Source: Myxococcales bacterium (GTDB lineage Bacteria; Myxococcota_A; Polyangia; Polyangiales; Houyiibacteriaceae). From it: 49,032 nucleotides of DNA. Made by a program: the position numbers and the translations under genes. The notes below the pieces were generated by a model. The model saw only the letters and a list, made by a program, of their open reading frames with translations, was not told the origin of the DNA and did no database searches. The stretch spans positions 1 through 49,032 of the forward strand of contig JAAYBZ010000028.1 of NCBI GenBank assembly GCA_012744445.1. Direction: 5' to 3'. This document shows, piece by piece, positions 34,610-42,522 of the stretch (positions are counted from its first letter, which is position 1; each line of letters starts with the position of its first letter).

Positions 34610-36123
34610 AGCGCCGCCTCCTCGCCCGCCTCCGCCCCACGCGCTTCGAGCGCAAGATCCTCGTCGCGCTCGCCGTCGTGGCGCTCGGCTCGATGGCGGG
34701 CGCGCTCCTGCTCGTGGGCTCGGCCGTCCGCGAGGCCTACCGCACCGGCGTGAGCGCCTCGTTCGCCGAGGAGCTCGCCTCGGGGGCCGAGGCGCACCGC
34801 GAGAACCTCCTCCTCCTCCGCGCGCTCACGCGCCTCCGCGCCGATCGCGTGGGCGAGGACGACGCGCTCGAGGACGCGCTCGCCCAAGGCGACCTCGAGA
34901 CGGCCCGCGCGCGTCTCCACGAGCTCGGTGAGGACGATCCCCGGCTCGAGAAGGTCGCGATCGACGATCGCGTCCTCGTGACCTTCGAGCGGGAGCGCGA
35001 CGAGGGCGAGTACCGCGAAGTGATCGAGCGGCGCGAGGTGGGCGAGGCCGAGGTCGCGCTCCACTTCGCCGTCCCCGAGTCGATCTTCGAGGACTACCAA
35101 CGCGCCGGCGAGACGGCCGAGCTCTACGCGCGCCTCCTCGACCGGCAGGACTTCGTCTCCGACACCTACGTGGCGGCGTACTCCGCCGCGGTCATCCTCA
35201 TCGCCTTCCTCGCGGGCTACGCGGGCGTCTTCCTCTCGCGCCGCGTCACCGACCGCGTGCGTGCCCTCGTCCACGCCACGCGGCGGGTCGGCGCGGGCGA
35301 CCTCACGGTGCGCGTGCCCGTGCAGTCCGACGACGAGGTCGCGGAGCTCTCGCAGAGCTTCAACGACATGGTGCGCGACATCGCCGACTCCCGCGCCCGC
35401 GTCGAATATCTCCAACGCATCGGCGGCTGGCAGGAGTTCGCGCGGCGGCTCGCGCACGAGATCAAGAACCCGCTCACGCCCATCCAGCTCGCCGCGCAGG
35501 AGATGCGCGACTCGTACGACGGCGAGGACGAGCGCTATCGGGCGCGCCTCGAGGACGCGACGGCGATCATCCAGGAAGAGGTCGCGACGCTCCGGCGCCT
35601 CGTCTCCGAGTTCACCGACTTCTCGCGCCTCCCCAAGGTCCAGGGCGAGCCCGCCGATCTCCGCGACTTCCTCCTCGAGATCGCGCGCTCCGTGCCGCCG
35701 CTCCTCGTCGATCTCGGCGCGAAGGACGCCGTCCACGTCGACGTCGCCATCCCGGAGAGCTCCATCCCCGTCGAGATCGACTCGATGATGCTCAAGCGCG
35801 CGATCGACAACCTCGTCCGCAACGCCGTGCAGGCCGTGCTCGGCTCGGAGCGCGGCACGGGGCACGTCTGGGTCACGGCCACGCACGACGAAGAGAGCGT
35901 CACGATCGAGGTGCGTGACGACGGACCGGGCCTCTCGCCCGACGAGCTCGAGCGCGTCTTCGACCCATATTTCACCAAGAAGCGCGAGGGCACGGGCCTC
36001 GGCCTCCCCATCGTCAAGAAGATCGTCTTCGAGCACGACGGATCCGTCCACGCGGAGCCGAGCCCGGAGGGCGGCGCGCGCTTCGTGCTCCGTCTGCCGG
36101 TCTCCCGCGCTAGACTCGCCTGA
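34606..36123 (+). CDS. NtrY-like membrane sensor histidine kinase
   Basis: A 505-residue kinase. Two membrane helices (~19-42 and ~190-212) flank a periplasmic domain. A HAMP domain follows (RRVTDRVRALVHATRRVGAG). The phosphoacceptor box is ARRLAHEIKNPLTPIQLAAQ with His ~284, matching the NtrY/PilS pattern. The ATPase domain has LVRNAVQA, DDGPGLSPDEL, FDPYFTKK and GTGLGLPIVKKI. No response regulator is encoded nearby. Co-transcription with the DUF4390 and Omp85-type genes points to envelope status as the signal, but that is inference. Confidence 0.92.
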   Translation: MKRRLLARLRPTRFERKILVALAVVALGSMAGALLLVGSAVREAYRTGVSASFAEELASGAEAHRENLLLLRALTRLRADRVGEDDALEDALAQGDLETARARLHELGEDDPRLEKVAIDDRVLVTFERERDEGEYREVIERREVGEAEVALHFAVPESIFEDYQRAGETAELYARLLDRQDFVSDTYVAAYSAAVILIAFLAGYAGVFLSRRVTDRVRALVHATRRVGAGDLTVRVPVQSDDEVAELSQSFNDMVRDIADSRARVEYLQRIGGWQEFARRLAHEIKNPLTPIQLAAQEMRDSYDGEDERYRARLEDATAIIQEEVATLRRLVSEFTDFSRLPKVQGEPADLRDFLLEIARSVPPLLVDLGAKDAVHVDVAIPESSIPVEIDSMMLKRAIDNLVRNAVQAVLGSERGTGHVWVTATHDEESVTIEVRDDGPGLSPDELERVFDPYFTKKREGTGLGLPIVKKIVFEHDGSVHAEPSPEGGARFVLRLPVSRARLA

Positions 36124-36126
36124 TCC

Positions 36127-36615
36127 ATGTCGACGCTCGTCCGCTTCGCGCTCCCGCTCTTCCTCCTCCTCGCCTCGTGCGCGCCGAAGGGCATGGACGA
36201 ATTCGAGGCGACGATCCGCGCCGGCGAGGGCATCGGCGATCGCGTCCGGCTCGCCGACCTCAAGGGCCGCGTGGTCGTGCTCGACTTCTGGGCGCATTGG
36301 TGCCCGCCGTGCCGGGAGTCGGCCCCCGTCCTCAACGCGCTCCGCGCGCGCTATCCCGAGGACCAGGTCTCGTTCTACGGCGTGAACGTCGAAGAGGAGC
36401 TCACGCCGCGGCGCCTCATGCAGGTGCACCGGGAGTTCGGCTTCGGCTTCCCCAGCCTCCACGACGCCGAGGGCGTGATGAAGGCCGGATACTTCGTCAC
36501 GAGCCTGCCCACGCTCGTGGTGCTCGACCGCGAGGGGAAGGTGCACGGACGACACATCGGCGCCGCGGACGAGCAGGTCGTGGGCTCCCTGATCGAGGGC
36601 GCGCTCGCGAAATGA
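36127..36615 (+). CDS. TlpA/ResA-like thioredoxin-fold lipoprotein
   Basis: A 162-residue protein with a lipobox (LLLASC, Cys ~18) and a thioredoxin fold carrying the redox motif WCPPC (Cys ~59 and ~62). The cis-Pro loop is in TSLPTLVVLDREG. WCPPC is typical of TlpA/ResA reductases that work outside the cytoplasm, for instance in cytochrome c maturation or delivery of reducing power. It begins three bases after the NtrY-like kinase stop. Its partner cannot be seen here. Confidence 0.88.
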   Translation: MSTLVRFALPLFLLLASCAPKGMDEFEATIRAGEGIGDRVRLADLKGRVVVLDFWAHWCPPCRESAPVLNALRARYPEDQVSFYGVNVEEELTPRRLMQVHREFGFGFPSLHDAEGVMKAGYFVTSLPTLVVLDREGKVHGRHIGAADEQVVGSLIEGALAK

Positions 36616-36667
36616 CTCCCTGATTGGCGTTCGTCAGCGGCGCCGAGGGGCTTAGAATCGGGGGTGG

Positions 36668-36696
36668 TTGACGCAACGCGCCGACGTGCATAAACT
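36668..36696 (+). promoter_or_regulatory. Sigma70-type promoter of the Fic-fold gene
   Basis: TTGACG (36668-36673), exactly 17 bases, then TAAACT (36691-36696): 5/6 match at -35 and 4/6 at -10. Transcription would start near 36703, about 50 bases before the TTG start. It is one of the best promoter matches in the window. Confidence 0.7.
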
Positions 36697-36752
36697 TCGC
36701 GGCCCCAGCCTGGGGCGCGTGCGCGGGGCTCCAGACTGGTGGAGGTAGTTCC

Positions 36753-37529
36753 TTGGTACAAACGCTGCAAGGCGCGGCGCTCGAGGATCGAGTCGCCTAC
36801 ATGAACGAGCTGGTCGCGGCCGCCCCGCCGGCCCTCGTCGAGGATTTCCAGGCTCGATTCGATATGTCGTGGATCTACCACGACAGCGTGCTCGAGGGCG
36901 TGGTGTACACCCAAGAGGAGCTCTTCAACGCCCTGCGCCCGCGCGAGCCGGAAGAGGAGCTGCCCAGCTCGCCGATCTACGAGGAGATCCGCAACCACCA
37001 GACGGCCCTCGGCATGATCCGCGAGATGGCCGAGCGGAAGCGCTTCCAGGTCACCCTCGACGTCATCAAGAAGCTCTACGCCCAGCTCGCGCCCGAGGAG
37101 CTCGAGGGCAAGTCGCCGCCCAAGTACCGCAAGGACATCCCCGTCCACCGGCTCTACTTCCACGAGATCGCGGCGCCCGACAAGATCAGCTACCGCATGC
37201 GCCAGATCGTCCAGTGGATGAACGATCCGGAGACCAAGCGCGGCATGCACCCCGTGCGCCTGGCGGCCAAGGCCCACTACCAGATGCTGCACGTCTACCC
37301 CTTCCCGCGGCACAGCGGGAAGGTCGCGCGCCTGGTGATGAACCTCATCCTCCTCCGCAACGGCTTCCCGCCGGTCGTCATCCACGCGACCGAGCGCCAG
37401 CGCTACTACGACGCGCTCAAGACGGGGGACAACGCCACGGCCGTGCTCATCCAAGAGGCGCTCGCGGCGTCCATCGAGAGCACCATCCGCTTCTACGAAG
37501 AGGCGGCGGCGCAGGTCACCAGCGCGTGA
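36753..37529 (+). CDS. Fic-fold protein with a degenerate active-site motif
   Basis: A 258-residue protein of the Fic/Doc fold. The segment HPVRLAAKAHYQMLHVYPFP continues RHSGKVARLVMN and LILLRNGFPPVVI. It aligns with the Fic core, where active enzymes read HPFxxGNGRxAR. Here the catalytic His is Tyr (~182), GN is HS and the phosphate-binding Arg is Lys. Classical AMP transfer therefore looks impossible, although the flanking helices are kept. An N-terminal segment HDSVLEGVVYT resembles the inhibitory-helix region. TTG at 36753 is supported by GGTGGAGG seven bases upstream and by a good promoter. The last 37 bases overlap the convergent thiE gene. Confidence 0.75.
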   Translation: MVQTLQGAALEDRVAYMNELVAAAPPALVEDFQARFDMSWIYHDSVLEGVVYTQEELFNALRPREPEEELPSSPIYEEIRNHQTALGMIREMAERKRFQVTLDVIKKLYAQLAPEELEGKSPPKYRKDIPVHRLYFHEIAAPDKISYRMRQIVQWMNDPETKRGMHPVRLAAKAHYQMLHVYPFPRHSGKVARLVMNLILLRNGFPPVVIHATERQRYYDALKTGDNATAVLIQEALAASIESTIRFYEEAAAQVTSA

Positions 37530-38134
37530 AGCTCGCGCGCGGCCGCCTCGGGGTCTTCCGCCGAGGCGAGCGCGCCGATCACCGCGCAGAGCCGCGCCCC
37601 GGCCGCCACCACCGCGGGGGCGTTCTCAAGCGTGATCCCGCCGATCGCCACGATGGGCACGCCCGCGCGGGCGACCGCCGCGGCGAGGCCCTCGACGCCT
37701 TGCACCGGGTCGGGGTTCTCCTTGCTCCGCGTGGGGAAGACCGGCCCGAAGCCGAGGAGCGCGTGGCCCTCACGGACGGCGCGCTCGACCTGCGCGGTAT
37801 CGTGGGTGCTACGGCCGATGGGTCCGTCGAAGACGAGGCGCGCGTCCTCGAGCGGGAGATCGTCCTGGCCGAGGTGGAGCCCGTCGGCCCCCGCGAGCCG
37901 CGCGATGTCCGCCCGATCGTTGAGCACGAAGGGCACGCCGCGCCGACGGGCCCGCGCCGCGAGCTCGCGGGCGAGCTCGAGCGTCGCCCGATCGTTCTTG
38001 CGCTTGTCGCGGAGCTGGAGCACGGCGCAGCCGCCGGAGAGGATGGCCTCGGCGAGCTCGATCGGGTGGAAGCGCCCCGAGAGCGAAGGATCGACGATGG
38101 CGTAGAGCCCGCGCGCCTCGGCCACCCAGCTCAT
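37493..38134 (-). CDS. thiE: Thiamine-phosphate synthase
   Basis: A 213-residue TIM-barrel protein. [25 protein letters not shown] (pyrophosphate/pyrimidine binding), [20 protein letters not shown] with [21 protein letters not shown] and [19 protein letters not shown] are the ThiE blocks. It joins the hydroxymethylpyrimidine and thiazole phosphates to thiamine phosphate. The start overlaps the aguB stop by four bases, so it is the distal gene of an agmatine-degradation operon, an unusual place, and no other thi gene is near. I see no TPP riboswitch. Its 3' end overlaps the Fic-fold gene by 37 bases. Confidence 0.93.
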   Translation of the reverse strand: MSWVAEARGLYAIVDPSLSGRFHPIELAEAILSGGCAVLQLRDKRKNDRATLELARELAARARRRGVPFVLNDRADIARLAGADGLHLGQDDLPLEDARLVFDGPIGRSTHDTAQVERAVREGHALLGFGPVFPTRSKENPDPVQGVEGLAAAVARAGVPIVAIGGITLENAPAVVAAGARLCAVIGALASAEDPEAAARELHALVTCAAASS

Positions 38135-38991
38135 CGCTTGCCGTCGGCCGTGAGGAGCACGTCGTAGAGCTCGGGGCGCCGGTCACGGAAAAAGCCCCAG
38201 CTCGCGCGCCGCTCGCGGAGCGCCTCGCGATCGAAGCTCGCCACGGCCACGCCCTCCTCCACGCGGGAGAGCTCGACCACCTTGTCGCCGCGCGCGTCGG
38301 CGATGAAGGAGCTGCCGTAGAAGACCTGCCCGCCCTCGTCGCCGATGCGGTTGGACGCCGCGACGGGCATCGAGTTCGATACGGCGTGACCGATCATCAC
38401 GCGCTGCCACGGATCCTTGGTGTCGAAGTCGGGCTCGTGGGGCTCCGATCCGATGGCGGTGGGGTAGAGCAGCGCCTCCGCGCCCATGAGCGCCATCGCG
38501 CGCGCGGCCTCCGGATACCACTGATCCCAGCAGATCCCCACGCCGATCGTCCCGAACTTCGTCGCGAAGACGCGGAAGCCCGTGTCCCCCGGCCGGAAGT
38601 AGAACTTCTCCTCGTAGCCCGGGCCGTCGGGGATGTGGCTCTTGCGGTAGAGGCCGAGGTCGGTCCCGTCGGCGTCGAAGACCACGAGGCTGTTGTAGTG
38701 GGCGTGGTTGGCGCGCTCGAAGAAGGACACGGGGATCACCACGCCGAGCTCCTTCGCGAGCGCGGCGAACCGGGCGAGTGTGGGGTGTCCCTCGCGCGGC
38801 TCGGCCCAGGCGAAGAAGCGCTCCTCCTCGGTGCGGCAGAAGTACGGCCCCTCGAAGAGCTCGGGCGGGAGGATCACCTGTGCGCCCTTTTCGGCGGCGT
38901 CGCGCACGAGCGCCTCGATCTTCGCGACGTTCTCTTCGCGCGTGCCGTTCAGCGCGGCCTGGATGATGCCGATCCGAAGCTCTCCGTTCAT
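38131..38991 (-). CDS. aguB: N-carbamoylputrescine amidase
   Basis: A 286-residue nitrilase-superfamily amidase with the Glu-Lys-Cys triad: Glu in LPPELFEGPYF, Lys in YRKSHIPDGPGY and Cys in GVGICWDQWYPE. The specific blocks EKFYFRPGDTGF and FFRDRRPELYD match AguB. It hydrolyses N-carbamoylputrescine to putrescine, CO2 and ammonia. ATG at 38991 overlaps the aguA stop (ATGA), and its own stop overlaps thiE. Confidence 0.94.
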   Translation of the reverse strand: MNGELRIGIIQAALNGTREENVAKIEALVRDAAEKGAQVILPPELFEGPYFCRTEEERFFAWAEPREGHPTLARFAALAKELGVVIPVSFFERANHAHYNSLVVFDADGTDLGLYRKSHIPDGPGYEEKFYFRPGDTGFRVFATKFGTIGVGICWDQWYPEAARAMALMGAEALLYPTAIGSEPHEPDFDTKDPWQRVMIGHAVSNSMPVAASNRIGDEGGQVFYGSSFIADARGDKVVELSRVEEGVAVASFDREALRERRASWGFFRDRRPELYDVLLTADGKR

Positions 38992-40025
38992 CGTGCCTCT
39001 GGCTCCTGCTGCGTGATGCAATGAAAGGCCCCGCCGCCCGAGACGATGGCGCGCGACGAGCGGCCGACCACCCGCCGCTCGGGGAAGAGCGCGCGGAGCG
39101 CCTCGAGGACGGGACCGTCCCAGCTCGAGTCGTAGAGCGGGACGACCAGCGCGTCATTGCCCAGGTAGTAGTTGCAATAGCTCGCGGCCAGGACCTCGCC
39201 GGCATCGTTCGTGATGCGCCCGGGCGAGGGGATGCGGTGCACGCGGAGCTTGCGGCCCTTGGCGTCGACCGAAGCCGCGAGCTGTGCGGCGAGGTCGTCG
39301 AGCATCGCGGCGTTCGGGTCGTCGTCGCCCGAGGGCGCCATGCAGAGCACCTCGCCCGGCCGCACGAAGCGCGCGAGCGTGTCGATGTGCCCGTCGGTGT
39401 GGTCGTTCTCGAGGGTGGCGTCGAGCCAGATCACTTTCGATACGCCGAGCGCCGAGCCGAGGATCGCCTCGATCTCTTCGCGCGATCGGCCGGGGTTGCG
39501 GAGCTCGTCGACGAGGCAGGCGCGCGTGGTGAGGAGCGTGCCCTCGCCGTCGACCTCGAGCGCGCCGCCCTCGCAGACGAGGTCCACGCCGAAGGCGCGG
39601 CAGCCGAGCGTGGCGGCGATGGCCGAGGCGACGCGATCGTCGCCGGGCATGAGGTACTTCCCGCCCCAGCCGTTGAAGCCGAAGCAGGCGGCGCCGAGCG
39701 TGCCCGCCTCGTCGAGGAGGAAGCAGGGCGCGGTGTCGCGGGTCCACGAATCGCCGTAGGCCATCACGTGGAGGCGCTTTTCGGCCACGTCGTGGAGCGC
39801 GTCCGATACGGCGCGCGCCGTCGCCTCGTCGGGGACGAGGAGCTCGAGCGCCTCGCCGGCTTCGAGGGCGATGGCGCGCGCGAGCTCGATCCACTCGGCG
39901 CGGGCGGCCTCGAAGGCCTCGCCCCATTCGTGGGCGAGGTGGGGGTAGGCCATCCAGCACGCGCGGTGGGGCTCCCACTCGGCGGGCATGCGGAATCCAA
40001 ACGTCGCGGGGCGCACGGGGTCCAT
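38988..40025 (-). CDS. aguA: Agmatine deiminase
   Basis: A 345-residue member of the guanidino-group-modifying enzyme fold. MPAEWEPHRACWMAYPH, YGDSWTRDTAP, FNGWGGKY, LENDHTDGHIDTLARF and the C-terminal GGGAFHCITQQEP, with the nucleophilic Cys, are all present. It converts agmatine to N-carbamoylputrescine, the substrate of AguB. ATG at 40025 begins MDPVRPATFGF. The operon aguA-aguB-thiE makes putrescine plus a thiamine step. Ten bases separate it from the Fam20-like lipoprotein gene upstream on the same strand. Confidence 0.95.
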   Translation of the reverse strand: MDPVRPATFGFRMPAEWEPHRACWMAYPHLAHEWGEAFEAARAEWIELARAIALEAGEALELLVPDEATARAVSDALHDVAEKRLHVMAYGDSWTRDTAPCFLLDEAGTLGAACFGFNGWGGKYLMPGDDRVASAIAATLGCRAFGVDLVCEGGALEVDGEGTLLTTRACLVDELRNPGRSREEIEAILGSALGVSKVIWLDATLENDHTDGHIDTLARFVRPGEVLCMAPSGDDDPNAAMLDDLAAQLAASVDAKGRKLRVHRIPSPGRITNDAGEVLAASYCNYYLGNDALVVPLYDSSWDGPVLEALRALFPERRVVGRSSRAIVSGGGAFHCITQQEPEAR

Positions 40026-40035
40026 GGGCGATGCG

Positions 40036-41160
40036 CTATAGCATCCCCGCGCTCTCGATGTAGATGGCGTCCCCGAAGCGGGCCTCGAGCGCGTCGATCG
40101 CGTCGAGCACGGCGCGCACGCGGAGGCGCAGGCCCTCACGCCGCTTCTCGTCGAGGACCGGCGCCAGGGGGTCGGCGTCGAGGCATCGCTCGAAGGCCTC
40201 GGCGTCGAAGGCGCGGAGGGCCTCGACGGTCTCGCGGCGGAAGCGCTGGAGGGAGGCGAGGCGCCGCTCGAGGAGCGGGAGGCGCTGCTCGCCTCGCCAG
40301 AAGCCCGCGCCGTTGTCGAGGAAGATGAGGGGGCCGTCCTCGCCGAGCAGGCGGAGGTTGGTGAACCCTCCGCCCCAGCGATCGACGTTCTGCACGAGGT
40401 AGTCGAAGATCACGAGGTCGCTCAGCTCGGCGATCCGTGCCTCGGTGAGCGCGGCCTCGGGGCGCTTCGGGTCGTGGATCTCGGCGTCGGGGCGCTCCTC
40501 CCGGTTCGCGCTGCGCCGCACGTCGATGGGCGCCTGGTAGGGGTTCACGCGCGGCGGCGGCTCGAGGCGGAGCGCGCGCTCGAAGCCGCGGCCGGGATCG
40601 AAGCGGGGGAGGCTCCCCTCGATCCATGCGACGAAGGCCCCGCGCAGCATGCCGTCGGGCTGGATGGCCAGCTCGCCGCGGCGCGCGTCGTCGCCCGCGG
40701 CCCGGGCGAGGGCCGAGAAGGGCAGGGTCCGGCCGGTCACGGGCGCCACCCGCCCGAAGCCGAGCGCACGATCCACGCAGTACGCCGCGATTTCAGAGTC
40801 GAAATGAGCGCCTGAAAAACTTTGCTCTGGCTTGAAATAGCCCGTGGTGCCGTCCTCGAGCGTGATCTTGAAGCTGAGGCTCCGGCCGCCACGGCCCTTC
40901 ATCACCTCGGCCGGGGGCTGCTCGCGGAGGGCGGCGAGGACGCGATCGTCGTCTTGGCCGAAGGGTCCGCGCGTCGAGGGCGCCGGCGAGGACGAGTCGG
41001 CGGCGGCCAGCGGCTCCTCGGAGGACGGCGCCGGCCCCTCGGTCGGAGGCGCGGGCTCGTGGGTGGGCTCCTCGGCCGGGGGCGGGGGCGGCTCGGCGGG
41101 CGTGCCCCCGCCACATCCCGCGGCGAAGGCGAGGACGACGACGAGGAGGATGGGGCGCAT
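40036..41160 (-). CDS. Exported lipoprotein with a Fam20/Four-jointed-like kinase domain
   Basis: A 374-residue predicted lipoprotein: signal peptide RPILLVVVLAFAAGC with the lipobox Cys ~16, then a ~50-residue Pro/Glu linker. The rest has kinase-like order. A possible ATP-binding Lys lies in SLSFKITLEDG or GYFKPEQS (~98-110), and a helix Glu in SEIAAYCVDRALG. The catalytic-loop-like block VIFDYLVQNVDRWGGGFTN (Asp ~260, Asn ~268) precedes LIFLDNGAGFW (metal-binding Asp ~282). This matches the DxD/N-LDNG layout of Fam20, Four-jointed and related secretory kinases better than HipA. ATG at 41160 gives a proper signal peptide; ATG 41196 is an alternative. Activity outside the cytoplasm, where ATP is scarce, is unproven. 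Confidence 0.65.
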   Translation of the reverse strand: MRPILLVVVLAFAAGCGGGTPAEPPPPPAEEPTHEPAPPTEGPAPSSEEPLAAADSSSPAPSTRGPFGQDDDRVLAALREQPPAEVMKGRGGRSLSFKITLEDGTTGYFKPEQSFSGAHFDSEIAAYCVDRALGFGRVAPVTGRTLPFSALARAAGDDARRGELAIQPDGMLRGAFVAWIEGSLPRFDPGRGFERALRLEPPPRVNPYQAPIDVRRSANREERPDAEIHDPKRPEAALTEARIAELSDLVIFDYLVQNVDRWGGGFTNLRLLGEDGPLIFLDNGAGFWRGEQRLPLLERRLASLQRFRRETVEALRAFDAEAFERCLDADPLAPVLDEKRREGLRLRVRAVLDAIDALEARFGDAIYIESAGML

Positions 41161-41481
41161 CCCCGAGGCGTGCCCCGAGCCCCTGCGCGAGGTCAAGTTT
41201 CACGCCCGGCGACGGAAATAAATGCGGCCGCAAACTTTTGGTTTGCGGCCGCAGAGGGGGGAGGGGACGGAGCGCCGGCGACTAGGGGGGGGAGGAACGC
41301 CGACGCTGTGCGTCGCCTGCACGAGAAGTTTGCATGGGTCGTGCCAACGTCGGCGCCACTTCTTGAAATCCCGTGAAATCGAATAGTTGCCAGCACCCTC
41401 CACGGAAATTCCCTAAGGGCGGCCGTTGCACGGATGAACGAGAATTTCATATCTGGATATCAAACTTGGAAAGATTGTTTC
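41161..41481. other. 320-base intergenic region with hairpin and A/T-rich segment
   Basis: No gene is apparent. It holds the long hairpin listed separately, an inverted repeat GCACGA/TCGTGC (about 41320-41344), and an unusually A/T-rich stretch from about 41430 to 41490 (includes ATATCTGGATAT) directly after the cyclodeaminase-family gene stops. The promoter for the Fam20-like lipoprotein probably lies here. Confidence 0.5.
41216..41253 (-). terminator. Terminator-like 13-bp hairpin
   Basis: Perfect 13-bp inverted repeat (arms 41223-41235 and 41241-41253, five-base loop) containing GCGGCCGC in both arms. On the minus strand it is followed by TTTATTT. It lies about 230 bases past the cyclodeaminase-family stop. 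Confidence 0.6.
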
Positions 41482-42441
41482 TCATATTTCGCGGTTGAGG
41501 AGATCCACGTCGAGACCCAGCCCTTGCAGGCGGGCGCGCTCGAAGGCGCGGGCCGCCGCGGCCACGTCCTGGATGGCGAGGCCGGTCGAGTCGAAGATCG
41601 TGCGCCCCTCGCCGCGCGCGACGAGGCCTGCGATCACCTCGCCCAGGGTCCCGGCGAGGTCGGCCTCGACATAGACCCCGTCACGGACCGGCACGTTCAC
41701 CTCGCCGCTGTGGAGGGCCTGCTTGGGATCGTCCACGTAGACCGACGCGCTGAGGAGGACGTCGAGGGCGAGCTCGCGCTTGCCGGGGGCGTCCGCGCCC
41801 ATGGCGTTGATGTGCGTATGCGGGAGGAGCGCGTCGGCCTCGACGATGGGCGTCCTCGAGGGCGTGAGCGTGTTGAGCACGTCCACGGCCGAGGCCTCCT
41901 CGAGGGAGGCGACGCGGCCCCCGGCCTCGTCGGCGAAGGCCTCGGCGGCCGCCGGATCCTTGTCGTAGGCGAGCACCTCGAAGCCGTCGCCGAAGACCAC
42001 GCGGTGCGCCTCGAGGACCGAGCGAGCCTGCGCGCCGCAGCCGACGAAGCCGATCTTCGCGTGCGCCTTGGCGAGGTGGCGGCTCGCGACGGCGGCGGCC
42101 GCGCCCGTCCGCCGCTCGGTGAGCGCAGTGGCGTCCATCAGGGCGAGGGGCAGCGCCGTCTCCGGATCGCTGAGCACGAAGACCGCGATCACCGCGGGCA
42201 GCCCGTGATCCCTGGGGTTGCGCGTGTGGGAGCTGACCCATTTGAGGCCCGCGTAGCGTGAGAAGCGGGCCGGCATGGCCCTGAAGTCGCCCTGCACCTC
42301 CGGGATCGGCAGGTAGACCTTGGGCGGCATCGAGGCCTCCCCGAGGGCGAAGGCGCGGAAGGCCTCCTCCACGGCCTCCACGGCGTCGCGCATGGGGAGG
42401 CACTCGAGGACTTGGCGGCGGTCGAGGATCTTCGTCGGCAT
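41482..42441 (-). CDS. Ornithine cyclodeaminase/mu-crystallin family protein
   Basis: A 319-residue NAD(P)-binding enzyme. KVYLPIPEVQGDFRAMPARF, GLKWVSSHTRNP and LMDATALTERRTGAAAAVAS are the OCD substrate-side blocks. IGFVGCGAQARSVLEAH is the Rossmann GxGxxA motif. INAMGADAPGKREL is the later conserved segment. Family members include ornithine cyclodeaminase, alanine dehydrogenase and imine reductases. The residues visible do not fix which one. It is divergent from the nucleotide transporter gene across 81 bases. Confidence 0.88.
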   Translation of the reverse strand: MPTKILDRRQVLECLPMRDAVEAVEEAFRAFALGEASMPPKVYLPIPEVQGDFRAMPARFSRYAGLKWVSSHTRNPRDHGLPAVIAVFVLSDPETALPLALMDATALTERRTGAAAAVASRHLAKAHAKIGFVGCGAQARSVLEAHRVVFGDGFEVLAYDKDPAAAEAFADEAGGRVASLEEASAVDVLNTLTPSRTPIVEADALLPHTHINAMGADAPGKRELALDVLLSASVYVDDPKQALHSGEVNVPVRDGVYVEADLAGTLGEVIAGLVARGEGRTIFDSTGLAIQDVAAAARAFERARLQGLGLDVDLLNREI

Positions 42442-42522
42442 CCCGAAACGATATCAGGGGCGCTCTCCGCCCGCCCTCGCCGCGGGCCCCGCCCGCTGCC
42501 GAAAATTGGATGAGGCGACAAG

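Noticed and set aside
38060..38180. TPP riboswitch upstream of thiE
   Set aside because: thiE starts inside the aguB stop, leaving no leader, and no THI-box-like sequence is visible.
41434..42261. Plus-strand frame starting in the A/T-rich patch (MNENFISGYQTWKD)
   Set aside because: The first ~25 codons look unusual, but the rest is antisense to the ornithine-cyclodeaminase-family gene and has shadow composition.
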